Shown here piece by piece: positions 56,705 through 64,000 of a DNA stretch of 64,000 nucleotides. How positions within the stretch are numbered: the stretch's first letter is position 1; each line of letters starts with the position of its first letter. This stretch comes from Allobosea lupini. Lineage in GTDB: Bacteria > Pseudomonadota > Alphaproteobacteria > Rhizobiales > Beijerinckiaceae. The position numbers and the translations under genes are program-made. The notes beneath the pieces are model-generated. The model was not told the DNA's origin, searched no databases, and saw nothing but the letters and a program-made list of their open reading frames with translations. The DNA is taken from the NCBI RefSeq assembly GCF_900109525.1, contig NZ_FOAN01000009.1:1-64000 (forward strand), written 5' to 3'.

Positions 56705-57094
56705 TCAGGCGACCGCCTCGTCGAGGTCGAAATGGAAGACCTTGGCGATCAGGCGCCAGCGCCCGTCGAGCCTGATGAAGCTGAGGAGGTCGGTGAAGCG
56801 CTTTGGACCGATGGCGCATTCGACGCGGGCCAGCGCGGTGACCGGGCCGGCGAATTCGATCGAGAGGATGCGGTCGCGCCGGGGCTCGCCGCGGCTGGCC
56901 GGCGAAGGGCGCTTGGCCACCATGGGCAGGTACTGATCCATGGTGAGATGGATCAGGCTGCCTTCCGTCCCGCAGGCATAGATCGCCTGCGGGTGGAAAA
57001 GCCGGCCGAGCTTGTCGGCATCGCTGTGATGGAGGCCGTCGAAATAGTCGCCGAGCACAGCGACGATCTCTGCGAAACGCGGATCGGCGCTCAT
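56705..57094 (-). CDS. SnoaL/NTF2-fold protein
   Basis: A 129-residue cone-shaped fold protein of the lumazine-binding-like/SnoaL group: D-Y-F-D-G-L-H-H-S-D-A-D-K-L-G-R-L-F-H-P, G-S-L-I-H-L-T-M-D-Q-Y-L, and the paired strands L-L-S-F-I-R-L-D-G-R-W-R-L-I-A-K-V-F. Function may be binding or isomerisation of a small molecule, unknown here. Its start overlaps the GST stop by four bases (ATGA), so they are one operon. Confidence 0.82.
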   Translation of the reverse strand: MSADPRFAEIVAVLGDYFDGLHHSDADKLGRLFHPQAIYACGTEGSLIHLTMDQYLPMVAKRPSPASRGEPRRDRILSIEFAGPVTALARVECAIGPKRFTDLLSFIRLDGRWRLIAKVFHFDLDEAVA

Positions 57095-57702
57095 TGGAGC
57101 AGGCCCTCGGCCCGCATCGCCTCCTGCACGCTGGAGCGGGCGCCGATCCGCTCCATGAAGGCGCGCAGCTTCGGGAAGGCGTCGAGCGGCACGCCGCGGC
57201 TTTCAGACCAGTTGACGATGGTGAAGAGATAGCCGTCGGCAACGCTGAACGCTTCGCCGAGGAGATGCTCACGGCCGCCGGCGAAGATGGTCTCGATATA
57301 GCCGAGCTTCCTGGCAACGCGGGCGCGTGCGATCGTCTTGCCCTCGTCGCTGGTGTCGGGGAGGAAGAGCGGCGTGTAGGCTTTGTGCAGCTCGCTGCCG
57401 ATGAAGTTCATGATCTCCTCGAGCCGGATACGCTCGAAGCTGCCGGGCTTGGGAGCGAGAGCGGCGTGCGGGGCGAGATCGGCGATATAGCGGGCGATGA
57501 CCGCGCCCTCGGTGAGGACGGTGCCGTCGTCGAATTGCAGCGCCGGAACATATCCCTTCGGATTGACGGCGGTATAGTCGGCGCCGGTCTCGGTCCGGCC
57601 AGCAAGGAGATCGACCTTCTCAAGCGTTACGGGCAGGCCGGCTTCGCGCAGGGCGATGTGGGGCGAGAGCGAGCAGGCGCCCGGGGCATAGTAGAGCTTC
57701 AC
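57091..57702 (-). CDS. glutathione S-transferase, beta-class type
   Basis: A 203-residue GST. The N-terminal thioredoxin-like half starts M-K-L-Y-Y-A-P-G-A-C-S-L-S-P-H-I, with Cys10 in the beta-class catalytic place, and V-N-P-K-G-Y-V-P-A-L and the Glu of T-E-G-A-V-I that hold glutathione; the helical half covers 90-203. GTG start at 57702 with GAGG ahead. It is divergent from an HxlR-type regulator and overlaps the NTF2-like gene. Confidence 0.93.
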   Translation of the reverse strand: MKLYYAPGACSLSPHIALREAGLPVTLEKVDLLAGRTETGADYTAVNPKGYVPALQFDDGTVLTEGAVIARYIADLAPHAALAPKPGSFERIRLEEIMNFIGSELHKAYTPLFLPDTSDEGKTIARARVARKLGYIETIFAGGREHLLGEAFSVADGYLFTIVNWSESRGVPLDAFPKLRAFMERIGARSSVQEAMRAEGLLQ

Positions 57703-57747
57703 GGCAATGTCCTCATCCGCGTTGACGAATGGCGGAGAGCTAGGCCG

Positions 57748-57790
57748 ACGCAGTTACCCCTGTATACGGGGTAACTTGTTGTAACTGCGT
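57748..57790. promoter_or_regulatory. Nested inverted repeats between GST and HxlR genes
   Basis: An outer pair ACGCAGTTAC (57748-57757) and GTAACTGCGT (57781-57790) encloses an inner pair GTTACCCC (57753-57760) and GGGGTAAC (57768-57775). The arms are perfect and share GTTAC half-sites, suggesting the HxlR-type regulator binds here and controls both genes. Confidence 0.62.
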
Positions 57791-57828
57791 TTTCCGGTAT
57801 CCTCCCGGTAACCGGAGACCTGATCGCA

Positions 57829-58194
57829 ATGGCTTTGAAACTCAGGAAGAATCGCGCCGCGGCGCAGCCGGAGACCTGCAATGTCGGCGCCTGCATGCAG
57901 GTGCTCGGCGGAGCCTGGACGCCGAACGTGATCTGGTTCCTGTCAGGCGGGCCGCGCCGCTTCGGCGAACTCAGGCGCGACATGCCGGTGATCTCGGCGA
58001 AGATGCTGAGCGCGCGGCTGCGCGCGCTGGAGGAGAAGGGCGTCGTTCAGCGCAAGGTGGTGCCGACCACGCCGCCCTCGACCGAGTACGCCTTGACCGA
58101 GCTCGGGCAGGAATACGTGCCGGCGATCCTGGCGATCGCCGAGGTCGGGGCAAAGCTGAAGACACTGGCCGCGGCACGGGCGCAAGCGGCCTGA
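57829..58194 (+). CDS. HxlR-family transcriptional regulator
   Basis: A 121-residue winged-helix regulator. The HxlR signature is visible: C-x-V-x-A-C-M-Q-V-L-G-G-A-W-T at 15-32, R-R-F-G-E-L-R-R-D-M-P-V-I-S-A-K-M-L-S-A-R-L-R-A-L-E-E-K-G-V and Y-A-L-T-E-L-G. Two cysteines near the start (Cys15 and Cys20) could respond to oxidants or electrophiles. It is divergent from the GST gene across nested palindromes. Confidence 0.92.
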   Translation: MALKLRKNRAAAQPETCNVGACMQVLGGAWTPNVIWFLSGGPRRFGELRRDMPVISAKMLSARLRALEEKGVVQRKVVPTTPPSTEYALTELGQEYVPAILAIAEVGAKLKTLAAARAQAA

Positions 58195-58223
58195 TTTACG
58201 CATCTTCCGGGCCTAGTGGAGCT

Positions 58224-58335
58224 CTCATCCTGAAGAGCGCTCCGTAGGAGTGCGTCACGGAAGATGCTCCGGCTGGTTCCGGAGCCTGCCGGAGCTTCCT
58301 TCGCGAAAGCCGCTACGCGGCTTCCTCAGGATGAG
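58224..58335. repeat. Intergenic repeat bounded by inverted CTCATCCTGA
   Basis: CTCATCCTGA (58224-58233) and TCAGGATGAG (58326-58335) enclose about 112 bases between convergent genes. The pattern is the same as in other dispersed rhizobial repeats and internal segments can also pair (for example CGAAAGCCGCTACGCGGCTT). Confidence 0.55.
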
Positions 58336-58355
58336 GGCGATTGGAAGGTCGAATC

Positions 58356-58826
58356 CTAACCCTTCGCCGCCGCTTCCAGCCCGGCGATGTCGAGCTTGAC
58401 CATCTTCAGCATCGCCTCGGCGACGCGCCCGGCCTTGGCGCGGTCGGGATCGCGAGTGAGCTCGCCCAGGCGCTTGGGTACGATCTGCCAGGATACGCCC
58501 CAGCGATCCTGGAGCCAGCCGCACTGCTCGAACTTGCCGCCCTCGCCGAGTGCCTCCCAGAGACGGTCGATCTCGGCCTGCGTCTCGCATTCCACGAAGA
58601 TCGAGAAGGTGTGGTTGAAGGCGTCGGAGCGCCAGGCCTCGAAGGCCTGGTAGCGCTGGCCGCCGATGGTGAAGGCGGCGATCTTGACGCTGTCGGCCGG
58701 CCCGCTCGGGGATTCGGCCGGGAGGGCGCTGGTCCATTCCAGGGCCGAGTCCGGGATCAGCGAGGTGTAGAGGCTGATCGCAGCTTCCATGTCCTTGTCG
58801 AACCAGAGATTCTGGGTGACCTTCAT
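58356..58826 (-). CDS. VOC-family protein, PhnB-like
   Basis: A 156-residue vicinal-oxygen-chelate fold protein of the PhnB/3-demethylubiquinone-like group: M-K-V-T-Q-N-L-W-F-D-K-D-M-E-A-A, F-T-I-G-G-Q-R-Y-Q-A-F, H-T-F-S-I-F-V-E-C-E-T and Y-like W-G-V-S-W-Q-I-V-P. Substrate unknown. Of two ATG codons six bases apart, the second (58826) has AAGGAG at seven bases, while the first would have only one base spacing; the second is chosen. Confidence 0.85.
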   Translation of the reverse strand: MKVTQNLWFDKDMEAAISLYTSLIPDSALEWTSALPAESPSGPADSVKIAAFTIGGQRYQAFEAWRSDAFNHTFSIFVECETQAEIDRLWEALGEGGKFEQCGWLQDRWGVSWQIVPKRLGELTRDPDRAKAGRVAEAMLKMVKLDIAGLEAAAKG

Positions 58827-58979
58827 CGCCATGCTCCTTGCTCTCTCACCAGACCGGATGGCGGTCTGTCGCCTCAAGGACGCAGGAGGGGCGAGGGTTC
58901 CGACAGAGGCCACGCTTTTTTGTGAAGGGGTAGTTGGCAGGGAGAGCGGCGCCGCTTTCCGGCGAGGCCGCTGCTCGAT

Positions 58980-59138
58980 TCACCAGCGGTCGTAGCGGGG
59001 GCGGCGGTAGCCGTCGCCATATCCGCGCCGATAGCCGTAAGCCTCCCCATGGCGGCCATAACCACGCCCATAGCCGCGACCGTAACTGCCGCTGCGTCCG
59101 TAGCGCTGGCGGTCGAGATTGTCCTGGATGATCTGCAT
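58980..59138 (-). CDS. small Tyr/Gly/Arg-rich ORF
   Basis: A 52-codon frame whose product after residue 11 is composed of Tyr-Gly-Arg repeats and ends Y-D-R-W. An in-frame stop lies 30 bases upstream of its ATG, and no signal peptide is present. It could be a real small protein, or the 3' remnant of a longer exported protein of the RYG-rich kind that lost its front. Ribosome site is weak. Confidence 0.4.
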   Translation of the reverse strand: MQIIQDNLDRQRYGRSGSYGRGYGRGYGRHGEAYGYRRGYGDGYRRPRYDRW

Positions 59139-59268
59139 CCGCCGCAACTTGGCTGCCGCTGCTCGCTATGATCCTCATAATCTCGGCAGCGAAGGTATGG
59201 CGGCATGCCGACTGAGGCCTGCTCGAGATCGGCAGCCGACGCTAGCGATCCTGCAGCCGACCCCTCGC

Positions 59269-60225
59269 TCAGACCACACGCATCTCGCCGGCGCTGACCA
59301 TCGCCACGTCGCCCGCGACCTCGACGGGATCGCCGAACAGGCGAAGGCAATTGCGGCCGGCGGCCTTGGCGACGTAGAGCGCCGAATCCGCCTCGGCGAA
59401 GCGCCGCTCGGGATCGTGCAGCAGGCCCGGCCGCAGGATGGTGGCGCCGATCGAGGCGCTGACCTCGATGGTCGTGCCGCGCCAGGCGACCGGGCGCGAT
59501 AGCGCCGCTTGCGCCTGTTCCAGCCGGTGGAGGAGATAGGGACGTCCGGCGGCCGAGCAGAGAAGCAGGCCGAATTCGTCGCCGCCGATGCGTGCGATGA
59601 TCGCGGCATCGCTGAGCGCGCTTTCCAGCCGCATGGCGATCTGGCGCAGGCATTCGTCGCCCGCGGCATGGCCGAGGCGGTCGTTGATCGGCTTGAGGTT
59701 GTCGAGGTCGACGATGGCGAGCAGGCCGAGCGCGCTGGAATCGCCGGTGTGGCGGCGCAGGTCCGAGAGCTGCATCTCGAAGGCGCGGCGGTTGGCGAGC
59801 CCGGTCAGCGGGTCGCTATAGGCGAGCCGGCGCAGGCCCAGCCACATGTCCTTCTCGCCGGTGATGTCCTGCTTGGCGCCGTGGATGCGGGCCGCCCGTC
59901 CGTGCTCATGCGTGACGGAAGCGGAGAGACGCATCCAGCGCTCGGCGCCGGCAGTGGTGCAGATGCGGGCGTCCATGACGAAGCCCTGGCCGCTGGTGAT
60001 CAGCCGGCTGCGCAGGCGTTCCATCTCGGCGCGGGACTCGTCATGGTAAAGCTCGACGATCGAGCGGCGATTGATCGCGCAGCCGCGTTGCAGGCCGAAC
60101 AGGTCGTAGATGCCGTCGGTCCAGCTCAGGCGCGTATCGGCGAGCCGACATTCCCAGGCGCCGATGCAGGCCATCAGCGCTGCTTGATCGTAGAGGCGTC
60201 TGGCTTCGGCGTCCGAGAGCGGCAT
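59269..60225 (-). CDS. PAS-GGDEF diguanylate cyclase
   Basis: A 318-residue cytoplasmic protein. A PAS domain spans about 15-122 (W-E-C-R-L-A-D-T-R-L-S-W-T-D-G-I-Y, ending K-Q-D-I-T), and a GGDEF domain 130-300 with D-P-L-T-G-L-A-N-R-R and the intact active site R-I-G-G-D-E-F at 212-218. The RxxD product-inhibition site is absent (S-D-A-A in its place). It should make cyclic di-GMP in response to a PAS signal, which may affect motility. Followed by no EAL domain. Confidence 0.92.
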   Translation of the reverse strand: MPLSDAEARRLYDQAALMACIGAWECRLADTRLSWTDGIYDLFGLQRGCAINRRSIVELYHDESRAEMERLRSRLITSGQGFVMDARICTTAGAERWMRLSASVTHEHGRAARIHGAKQDITGEKDMWLGLRRLAYSDPLTGLANRRAFEMQLSDLRRHTGDSSALGLLAIVDLDNLKPINDRLGHAAGDECLRQIAMRLESALSDAAIIARIGGDEFGLLLCSAAGRPYLLHRLEQAQAALSRPVAWRGTTIEVSASIGATILRPGLLHDPERRFAEADSALYVAKAAGRNCLRLFGDPVEVAGDVAMVSAGEMRVV

Positions 60226-60335
60226 ACGGCGGCCCTTAGCCCTGCGTCGGTGATGTGAGCATCGTCCGCGACGCTAGGGCCGAAGAGTTAATGAAGCTTG
60301 CCGCCATCCGGGCGGGATCGCCGCAGTCCTGACGA

Positions 60336-61124
60336 TCAGCCGGTCCGGGCTTCCTGCGTCAGCCCGAGCAGGTCGCGCAGCGTCGTGATGGTCGAGCCAT
60401 CGGCGACGCCATCGACCTTTTCCGGGCGCCAATGGCGCTGGAAGGCGGCGACAACCGCCTCGAAGCGCTCGTCATAGGTACCGTCGACCGCAACACCGTA
60501 GCCGAGCATGGCGAACATCGCCTGCAGCGCCTCGACCGGCGGGCCGGCATCGCCGCGGGCGAAGAAGCGCCCGCCCTTGATCGGAGCGGGCTCGATCCAG
60601 AGGCCGACGCCGCCCTCGGCGAAGCGGCGCCAGGGGAATTTCTCGCCGGGATCGATCTTGCGGCCCGGCGCGATGTCGGAATGGGCGAGCACACGCTCGG
60701 GCGGGATCCGCCAGCGCTCGCAGATGTCGCGGCAGAGGTTCAGCGTCGCGGCGATCTGCGCCTCGGGAAAGTCGGGCAGGCCGGCAGGGTGGCCGGGATT
60801 GGCGATCTCGATGCCGATCGAGGCGGAGTTCAGGTCGGTCTCGCCAGCCCAGTGCGAGGCGCCGGCATGCCAGGCGCGGCGCTCCTCGGGCACGAGCTGG
60901 AGGATGTGGCCGTTCTCGAAGACGAAATAATGCGAGGAGACCTGCGAAGCCGGATTGCACAGCCACTGCAGCGCTTCGCCGGCATCGGGCATGCCGGTGT
61001 AGTGCAGGATCAGCGTGTCGGGTCGGCGCTCGGTCGAGCCATCGCTGAACTTGCGCTCGCCATGGTTGGGCGAGGGGAAGACCTTGGCGGCGAAGCGGCT
61101 GTCGGGTGCGAGAGTGACGCTCAC
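60336..61124 (-). CDS. N-acetylmuramoyl-L-alanine amidase with peptidoglycan-binding domain
   Basis: A 262-residue AmpD-like enzyme. The amidase_2 domain has zinc ligands in L-I-L-H-Y-T-G and V-L-A-H-S-D-I-A-P-G-R-K-I-D-P-G with Glu in I-G-I-E-I; a peptidoglycan-binding domain lies at about 190-255 (V-E-A-L-Q-A-M-F-A-M-L-G-Y). No signal peptide, so it acts in the cytoplasm on recycled muropeptides, which can affect beta-lactamase induction. Start is GTG overlapping the previous gene (GTGA). Confidence 0.9.
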   Translation of the reverse strand: MSVTLAPDSRFAAKVFPSPNHGERKFSDGSTERRPDTLILHYTGMPDAGEALQWLCNPASQVSSHYFVFENGHILQLVPEERRAWHAGASHWAGETDLNSASIGIEIANPGHPAGLPDFPEAQIAATLNLCRDICERWRIPPERVLAHSDIAPGRKIDPGEKFPWRRFAEGGVGLWIEPAPIKGGRFFARGDAGPPVEALQAMFAMLGYGVAVDGTYDERFEAVVAAFQRHWRPEKVDGVADGSTITTLRDLLGLTQEARTG

Positions 61125-61867
61125 GCCGGCTCCGGTTCCCTGCGGCCGATGCCGCGTTCCTTCTCGATCGCGTCCCAGGCGGCGTTGATGGCGGCGAGCC
61201 GGCGCGTCGCGATGCAGACCGCCTCTTCCGGCAGGCCGCGGGCGATCTCGCGATCCGGGTGGTTTTCCAGCACGAGGCGGCGATGCAGCTGCTTCAGCTC
61301 GCCATCGCTCATCTCGCGGCTGGCGCCGAGCACGAGATAGGGATCGTCGCGGCGGCGCAGATGCCGCGCCTCAATGCGGGCGAAGCCGGCCTCGTCGATG
61401 GCGAAGATCATCGCGACATCATGCAGATAGGCATGCTCGCGTTCATGGATCGCGCCATCGGCCGCGGCGATCAGGAAGAGGCCGTCGAGCACGTCCTCCA
61501 GCAGGGCCGGCTCTTCGCGGAAGGCCTCTGCGATCTGCTGGGCATAGGCCTCGAAGCCGGCGCTGGTCTGCTTTGCGAGGTCGAACAGGCGCTCGACATG
61601 CGCCCTCTGCTCCTGCGGCACCTCGACGATGCGCTCGAAGGCGGCGATCTCCTCACGTGTCACAACCCCGTCGGCGCGCGCCATCTTGGCAGCGAGCGCG
61701 ACCAGGCCGGTGGTGAAGATCAATTGCTTGGGTGCGGGGCCGAAGAGCGCGCCGTCGCGGTCGACCAGGACGTGGCCCGCGAGTGCGCCGACGAGGGCGC
61801 CGAGTGGCCCGCCCAGCGCGAAGCCGAGGCCGCCGCCGCCCAGAAGCCCCCAGAAAGACGAGGTCAT
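61121..61867 (-). CDS. TerB/DnaJ-domain protein (DjlA-like)
   Basis: A 248-residue protein. An N-terminal Gly/Leu/Ala-rich stretch (6-33) may insert into the membrane; a TerB-like helical domain fills 50-160; a J-domain with the H-P-D motif (E-N-H-P-D-R-E) lies at about 175-240. The layout is that of DjlA co-chaperones working with DnaK at the inner membrane. Overlaps the amidase gene. Confidence 0.85.
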   Translation of the reverse strand: MTSSFWGLLGGGGLGFALGGPLGALVGALAGHVLVDRDGALFGPAPKQLIFTTGLVALAAKMARADGVVTREEIAAFERIVEVPQEQRAHVERLFDLAKQTSAGFEAYAQQIAEAFREEPALLEDVLDGLFLIAAADGAIHEREHAYLHDVAMIFAIDEAGFARIEARHLRRRDDPYLVLGASREMSDGELKQLHRRLVLENHPDREIARGLPEEAVCIATRRLAAINAAWDAIEKERGIGRREPEPA

Positions 61868-61922
61868 CGTTCATCCAGCCACGGCCGGATCGGCCGCGGC
61901 TCCTGCGTAGAATGCGAACGGC

Positions 61923-62222
61923 TCAGCGGCAATAGAGCCGGCCGTAATAGTCGCGGTAGTAGCCGTAGGGGCAGCCGCCGTAGCCGTCGTCATAATAGTA
62001 GCCGCCGCGGCGATAAGGCGAGGTAGCCGAGCCGACGATGGCGCCACCCACGCCGCCGATCGCGGCGCCGGCGAGCGCCCCGCCCGCGCGGCCGGTGGCC
62101 AGCCCGCCGATCACGGCACCGGTCGCGGCACCGACCAGGGCGCCGCCGCCGACGCGTTCCTCATGCGGCGTGCAGGCGCCCAGCGCCAGCGCGACGGCCG
62201 CCATTGCGATCAACTTCCTCAT
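61923..62222 (-). CDS. glycine-zipper lipoprotein with Tyr-rich tail
   Basis: A 99-residue small lipoprotein: signal with lipobox A-L-G-A-C at 12-16, a glycine zipper (G-A-L-V-G-A-A-T-G-A-V-I-G-G) over 27-64, and a Tyr/Gly-rich tail (Y-Y-Y-D-D-G-Y). The ATG at 62222 follows AAGGGGGA. Similar short outer-membrane-associated proteins are common in rhizobia; the role is unknown. Confidence 0.8.
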   Translation of the reverse strand: MRKLIAMAAVALALGACTPHEERVGGGALVGAATGAVIGGLATGRAGGALAGAAIGGVGGAIVGSATSPYRRGGYYYDDGYGGCPYGYYRDYYGRLYCR

Positions 62223-62535
62223 CACGTTCCCCCTTCTCGGGTCGTATCCAGCAGAACGGTTTCGGCGGGAGCCGACTTTTTGCATTGCGACCGGCAATTG
62301 CGGTGGCAATGCGGCGATGATTTGACCCGCTGCCATGACTGCGTCAACGCCGGCGATGATGAATCGTTCCAACGTTTAATACATGATGATTACTGCTTTC
62401 AATCCGAGGCTAAAGTAATCACTCTTCCTTTGGGGTCGATCGAAATTTGATCGTATCGTCCGGATTGTCGTCACATTCATCTATCATGTCGCCGCACCGT
62501 TCTTCGCTCCTGTCGATAGATGAGGCTCCTCCTGC

Positions 62536-63201
62536 ATGATGAAGATCTCTGGTAGCGGCTGCGCCGCCTTCGCGATTTGCCTGGCCTTTCTTCAACCCGC
62601 TTCCGCCCAGGTGAACGCCGAGACCGACGCCCGCGCCTTCATCGTGCGAGAGGCCGAAATCAAGCGTCAGGCTGCCGCTGCCGAGCAGGGCCAGGATTCG
62701 CGCGAGGTGGCTTCCGAAGCCGCCGAGACCAAGGGCGAGCGCAAGGCGCGCGCCAAGACTGCCAAGGCGAGCCCGGAAGGGCGCAAACCCCTCGCGGCGC
62801 CGGCCGGTTCGGAAGGGCTTCGCGCCATGGTCGCCCGCCATGCCGCCGCCAATGGCGTTCCGTTCGCGCTGGCTGACGCGGTGATCCGCGTCGAGAGCCG
62901 TTACAATCCGCGCGCGGCCCATGCCGGCAATTTCGGCCTGATGCAGATCCGCCACCAGACGGCGCGCGGCGTCGGCTATGCCGGCGGCGCTTCCGGCCTG
63001 CTCGATGCAGAGACCAATGCCCGTTACGGCATGAAATATCTTGGCCAGGCCTATCGCCTCGCCGGCGGCGACACCTGCCGCACCGTGATGAAATATCAGA
63101 GCGGCCATATGGCCAACCGCATGAGCGGCGCCAACCGCACTTATTGCGCCAAGGTGCGCAGCATCTCTGGCAGCGCGCACACCATTTCCGCGAGCAACTG
63201 A
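62536..63201 (+). CDS. lytic transglycosylase domain protein
   Basis: A 221-residue exported enzyme. Signal peptide 1-24, a charged coiled linker to about 90, then an SLT domain with catalytic Glu120 in V-I-R-V-E-S-R-Y-N-P, N-F-G-L-M-Q-I and the closing Y-Q-S-G-H block. It cuts peptidoglycan glycan strands in the periplasm. The AT-rich 160 bases before it probably hold its promoter. Confidence 0.92.
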   Translation: MMKISGSGCAAFAICLAFLQPASAQVNAETDARAFIVREAEIKRQAAAAEQGQDSREVASEAAETKGERKARAKTAKASPEGRKPLAAPAGSEGLRAMVARHAAANGVPFALADAVIRVESRYNPRAAHAGNFGLMQIRHQTARGVGYAGGASGLLDAETNARYGMKYLGQAYRLAGGDTCRTVMKYQSGHMANRMSGANRTYCAKVRSISGSAHTISASN

Positions 63202-63254
63202 CCTTCGCAGCGCTCCCTGCTTGACGGCTCGGGCCTTTCGAGCGCAGAGGGAGC

Positions 63255-63648
63255 CCGCCAGTCGGCCGGACGGCCGCTCCTGCTCCGGCGGGGGAGGAAA
63301 GTCCGGGCTCCACGGAAACACGGTGCCGGATAACGTCCGGCGGGGGCGACCCCAGGGAAAGCGCCACAGAGATCGAACCGCCGCATGCTTGCGCATGCGG
63401 TAAGGGTGAAAAGGTGCGGTAAGAGCGCACCGCGGACCCGGCAACGGGGACGGCATGGCAAGCCCCACCGGGAGCAAGACCGAATAGGGACGATGCTCGC
63501 CCGCAAGGGAGGAGGGGCCGGTTTCCAGGCCCAGTCGTCCGGGTTGGTTGCTCGAGGCGCGCAGCAATGCGCGTCCCAGAGGAATGGCCGTCACGTCGGG
63601 AGAGCGATCTCCCGGCCATCCAAAACCCGGCTTACAGGCCGGCTGGCA
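63255..63648 (+). ncRNA. rnpB: RNase P RNA, bacterial type A
   Basis: The catalytic RNA of RNase P, which trims tRNA 5' ends. The universally conserved 5' core GAGGAAAGTCCGGGCTCCA lies near 63294 and the 3' core AGAGGAATGGCCGTC and CAAAACCCGGCTTACAG near 63579-63637. P1 is formed by CCAGTCGGCC (63258-63267) and GGCCGGCTGG (63637-63646). Ends are set from P1 and are approximate. A terminator follows. Confidence 0.95.
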
Positions 63649-63664
63649 CCCCTTCCGATATCGA

Positions 63665-63692
63665 AAAGGGCCGGGATCGCTCCCGGCCCTTT
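63665..63692 (+). terminator. Intrinsic terminator after rnpB
   Basis: A perfect 12-bp stem AAAGGGCCGGGA / TCCCGGCCCTTT with a TCGC loop ends in a short T-rich stretch, 17 bases after the RNase P RNA. It may also serve the convergent metallo-hydrolase gene. Confidence 0.85.
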
Positions 63693-63712
63693 CGTGTTCG
63701 CCGCGGCTGCGA

Positions 63713-64000
63713 TCAGAGTGCGTAGCTCCAATCGGCGGGAACGAAGCGGAAGGCCGAGCCGTCCTTCAGCACCTTGCCGAAGCCGGGGAAGGGCATGTGC
63801 GCCCCGCTGATCAGCAATCCGTCGGCGGCGGCCATGTCGAGCACCCGCCGGCGCGAGGCTGCCGCCTGCTTGCCGTCGGCGTCGAAGACGAAGGTCACCT
63901 CCGGCTGCGCGGTCTGGATCACGACGTTGTGGATGCTGTCGCCAACGAGGAGGAGCTGCTCGTTGCCCGACGCGACGCGCAGGATGCTGTGGCCGGGGGT
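63713..64000 (-). CDS. MBL-fold metallo-hydrolase, C-terminal part
   Basis: The gene runs off the window; only the last 95 codons are seen. They begin with T-P-G-H-S-I-L and then L-L-L-V-G-D-S, the third and fourth metal-binding regions of metallo-beta-lactamase-fold hydrolases, and end G-A-H-M-P-F-P-G-F-G-K-V with a hydrophobic close. The N-terminal H-x-H-x-D-H and any signal peptide lie outside. Confidence 0.85.
   Translation of the reverse strand, partial: TPGHSILRVASGNEQLLLVGDSIHNVVIQTAQPEVTFVFDADGKQAAASRRRVLDMAAADGLLISGAHMPFPGFGKVLKDGSAFRFVPADWSYAL

Overview
The window is GC-rich chromosomal DNA from an alphaproteobacterium of the Hyphomicrobiales (Rhizobiales), most like Bosea or a near relative. 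This rests on gene content and style: a CheA-W-R-D-B chemotaxis operon, DUF982 and DUF2000 proteins, a YitT transporter, short rhizobial intergenic palindromes and a bacterial type A RNase P RNA. The genus is an inference. No insertion sequence, prophage, CRISPR array or tRNA was seen. Gene density is high, and most long overlapping ORFs are GC-driven shadows.

Layout. 0.2-7 kb: small conserved proteins, a lipocalin, WrbA, a secreted protein, then a leftward sulfur/amino-acid block (LysR regulator, metC, a solute-binding protein) in which metC and the binding-protein gene share an identical 14-bp upstream motif. 7-17.7 kb: a rightward chemotaxis cluster of soluble MCP, atypical receiver, STAS protein, cheY, cheA, cheW, HAMP-PAS MCP, cheR, cheD, cheB and a second cheY. 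17.9-19.4 kb: an unrecognised two-gene cassette, the second gene with a glycine-zipper membrane segment like those of interbacterial toxins. 19.5-26.4 kb: a glutathione peroxidase, ManC, and a leftward set of FliK-like, free-standing FlhB C-terminal domain, CelD-type acetyltransferase, UDP-sugar epimerase and MogA. 26.5-31.3 kb: oxidoreductases and regulators (AraC, TetR) plus an exported metallo-beta-lactamase-fold protein. 31.4-34.8 kb: a 1135-residue KAP P-loop NTPase with what looks like a Clp N-terminal domain in front. 35-45.9 kb: EttA, TetR/SDR pair, LldD-type oxidase, YitT, a GH3 beta-glucosidase, a cold-shock protein, an EamA exporter and its MocR regulator. 46.1-51.8 kb: an ArsR-methyltransferase regulator, metF and metH in one operon behind a perfect palindromic operator. 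51.8-64 kb: LysR/MFS pair, Na/Pi cotransporter, GST/HxlR pair, a GGDEF protein, amidase, TerB/DnaJ protein, lytic transglycosylase, rnpB with terminator, and a truncated metallo-hydrolase.

How parts work together. The chemotaxis block holds the core kinase, adaptor, methylation and deamidation enzymes, but only two receptors and no flagellar structural genes apart from the orphan FliK/FlhB pair. The metF-metH operon is probably controlled by the methionine-cycle regulator encoded ahead of it. Several local regulator/target pairs (TetR-SDR twice, HxlR-GST, MocR-EamA, LysR-MFS) carry visible symmetric or repeated sequence between regulator and target. The most novel-looking items are the glycine-zipper cassette at 17.9-19.4 kb and the Clp-N/KAP NTPase.
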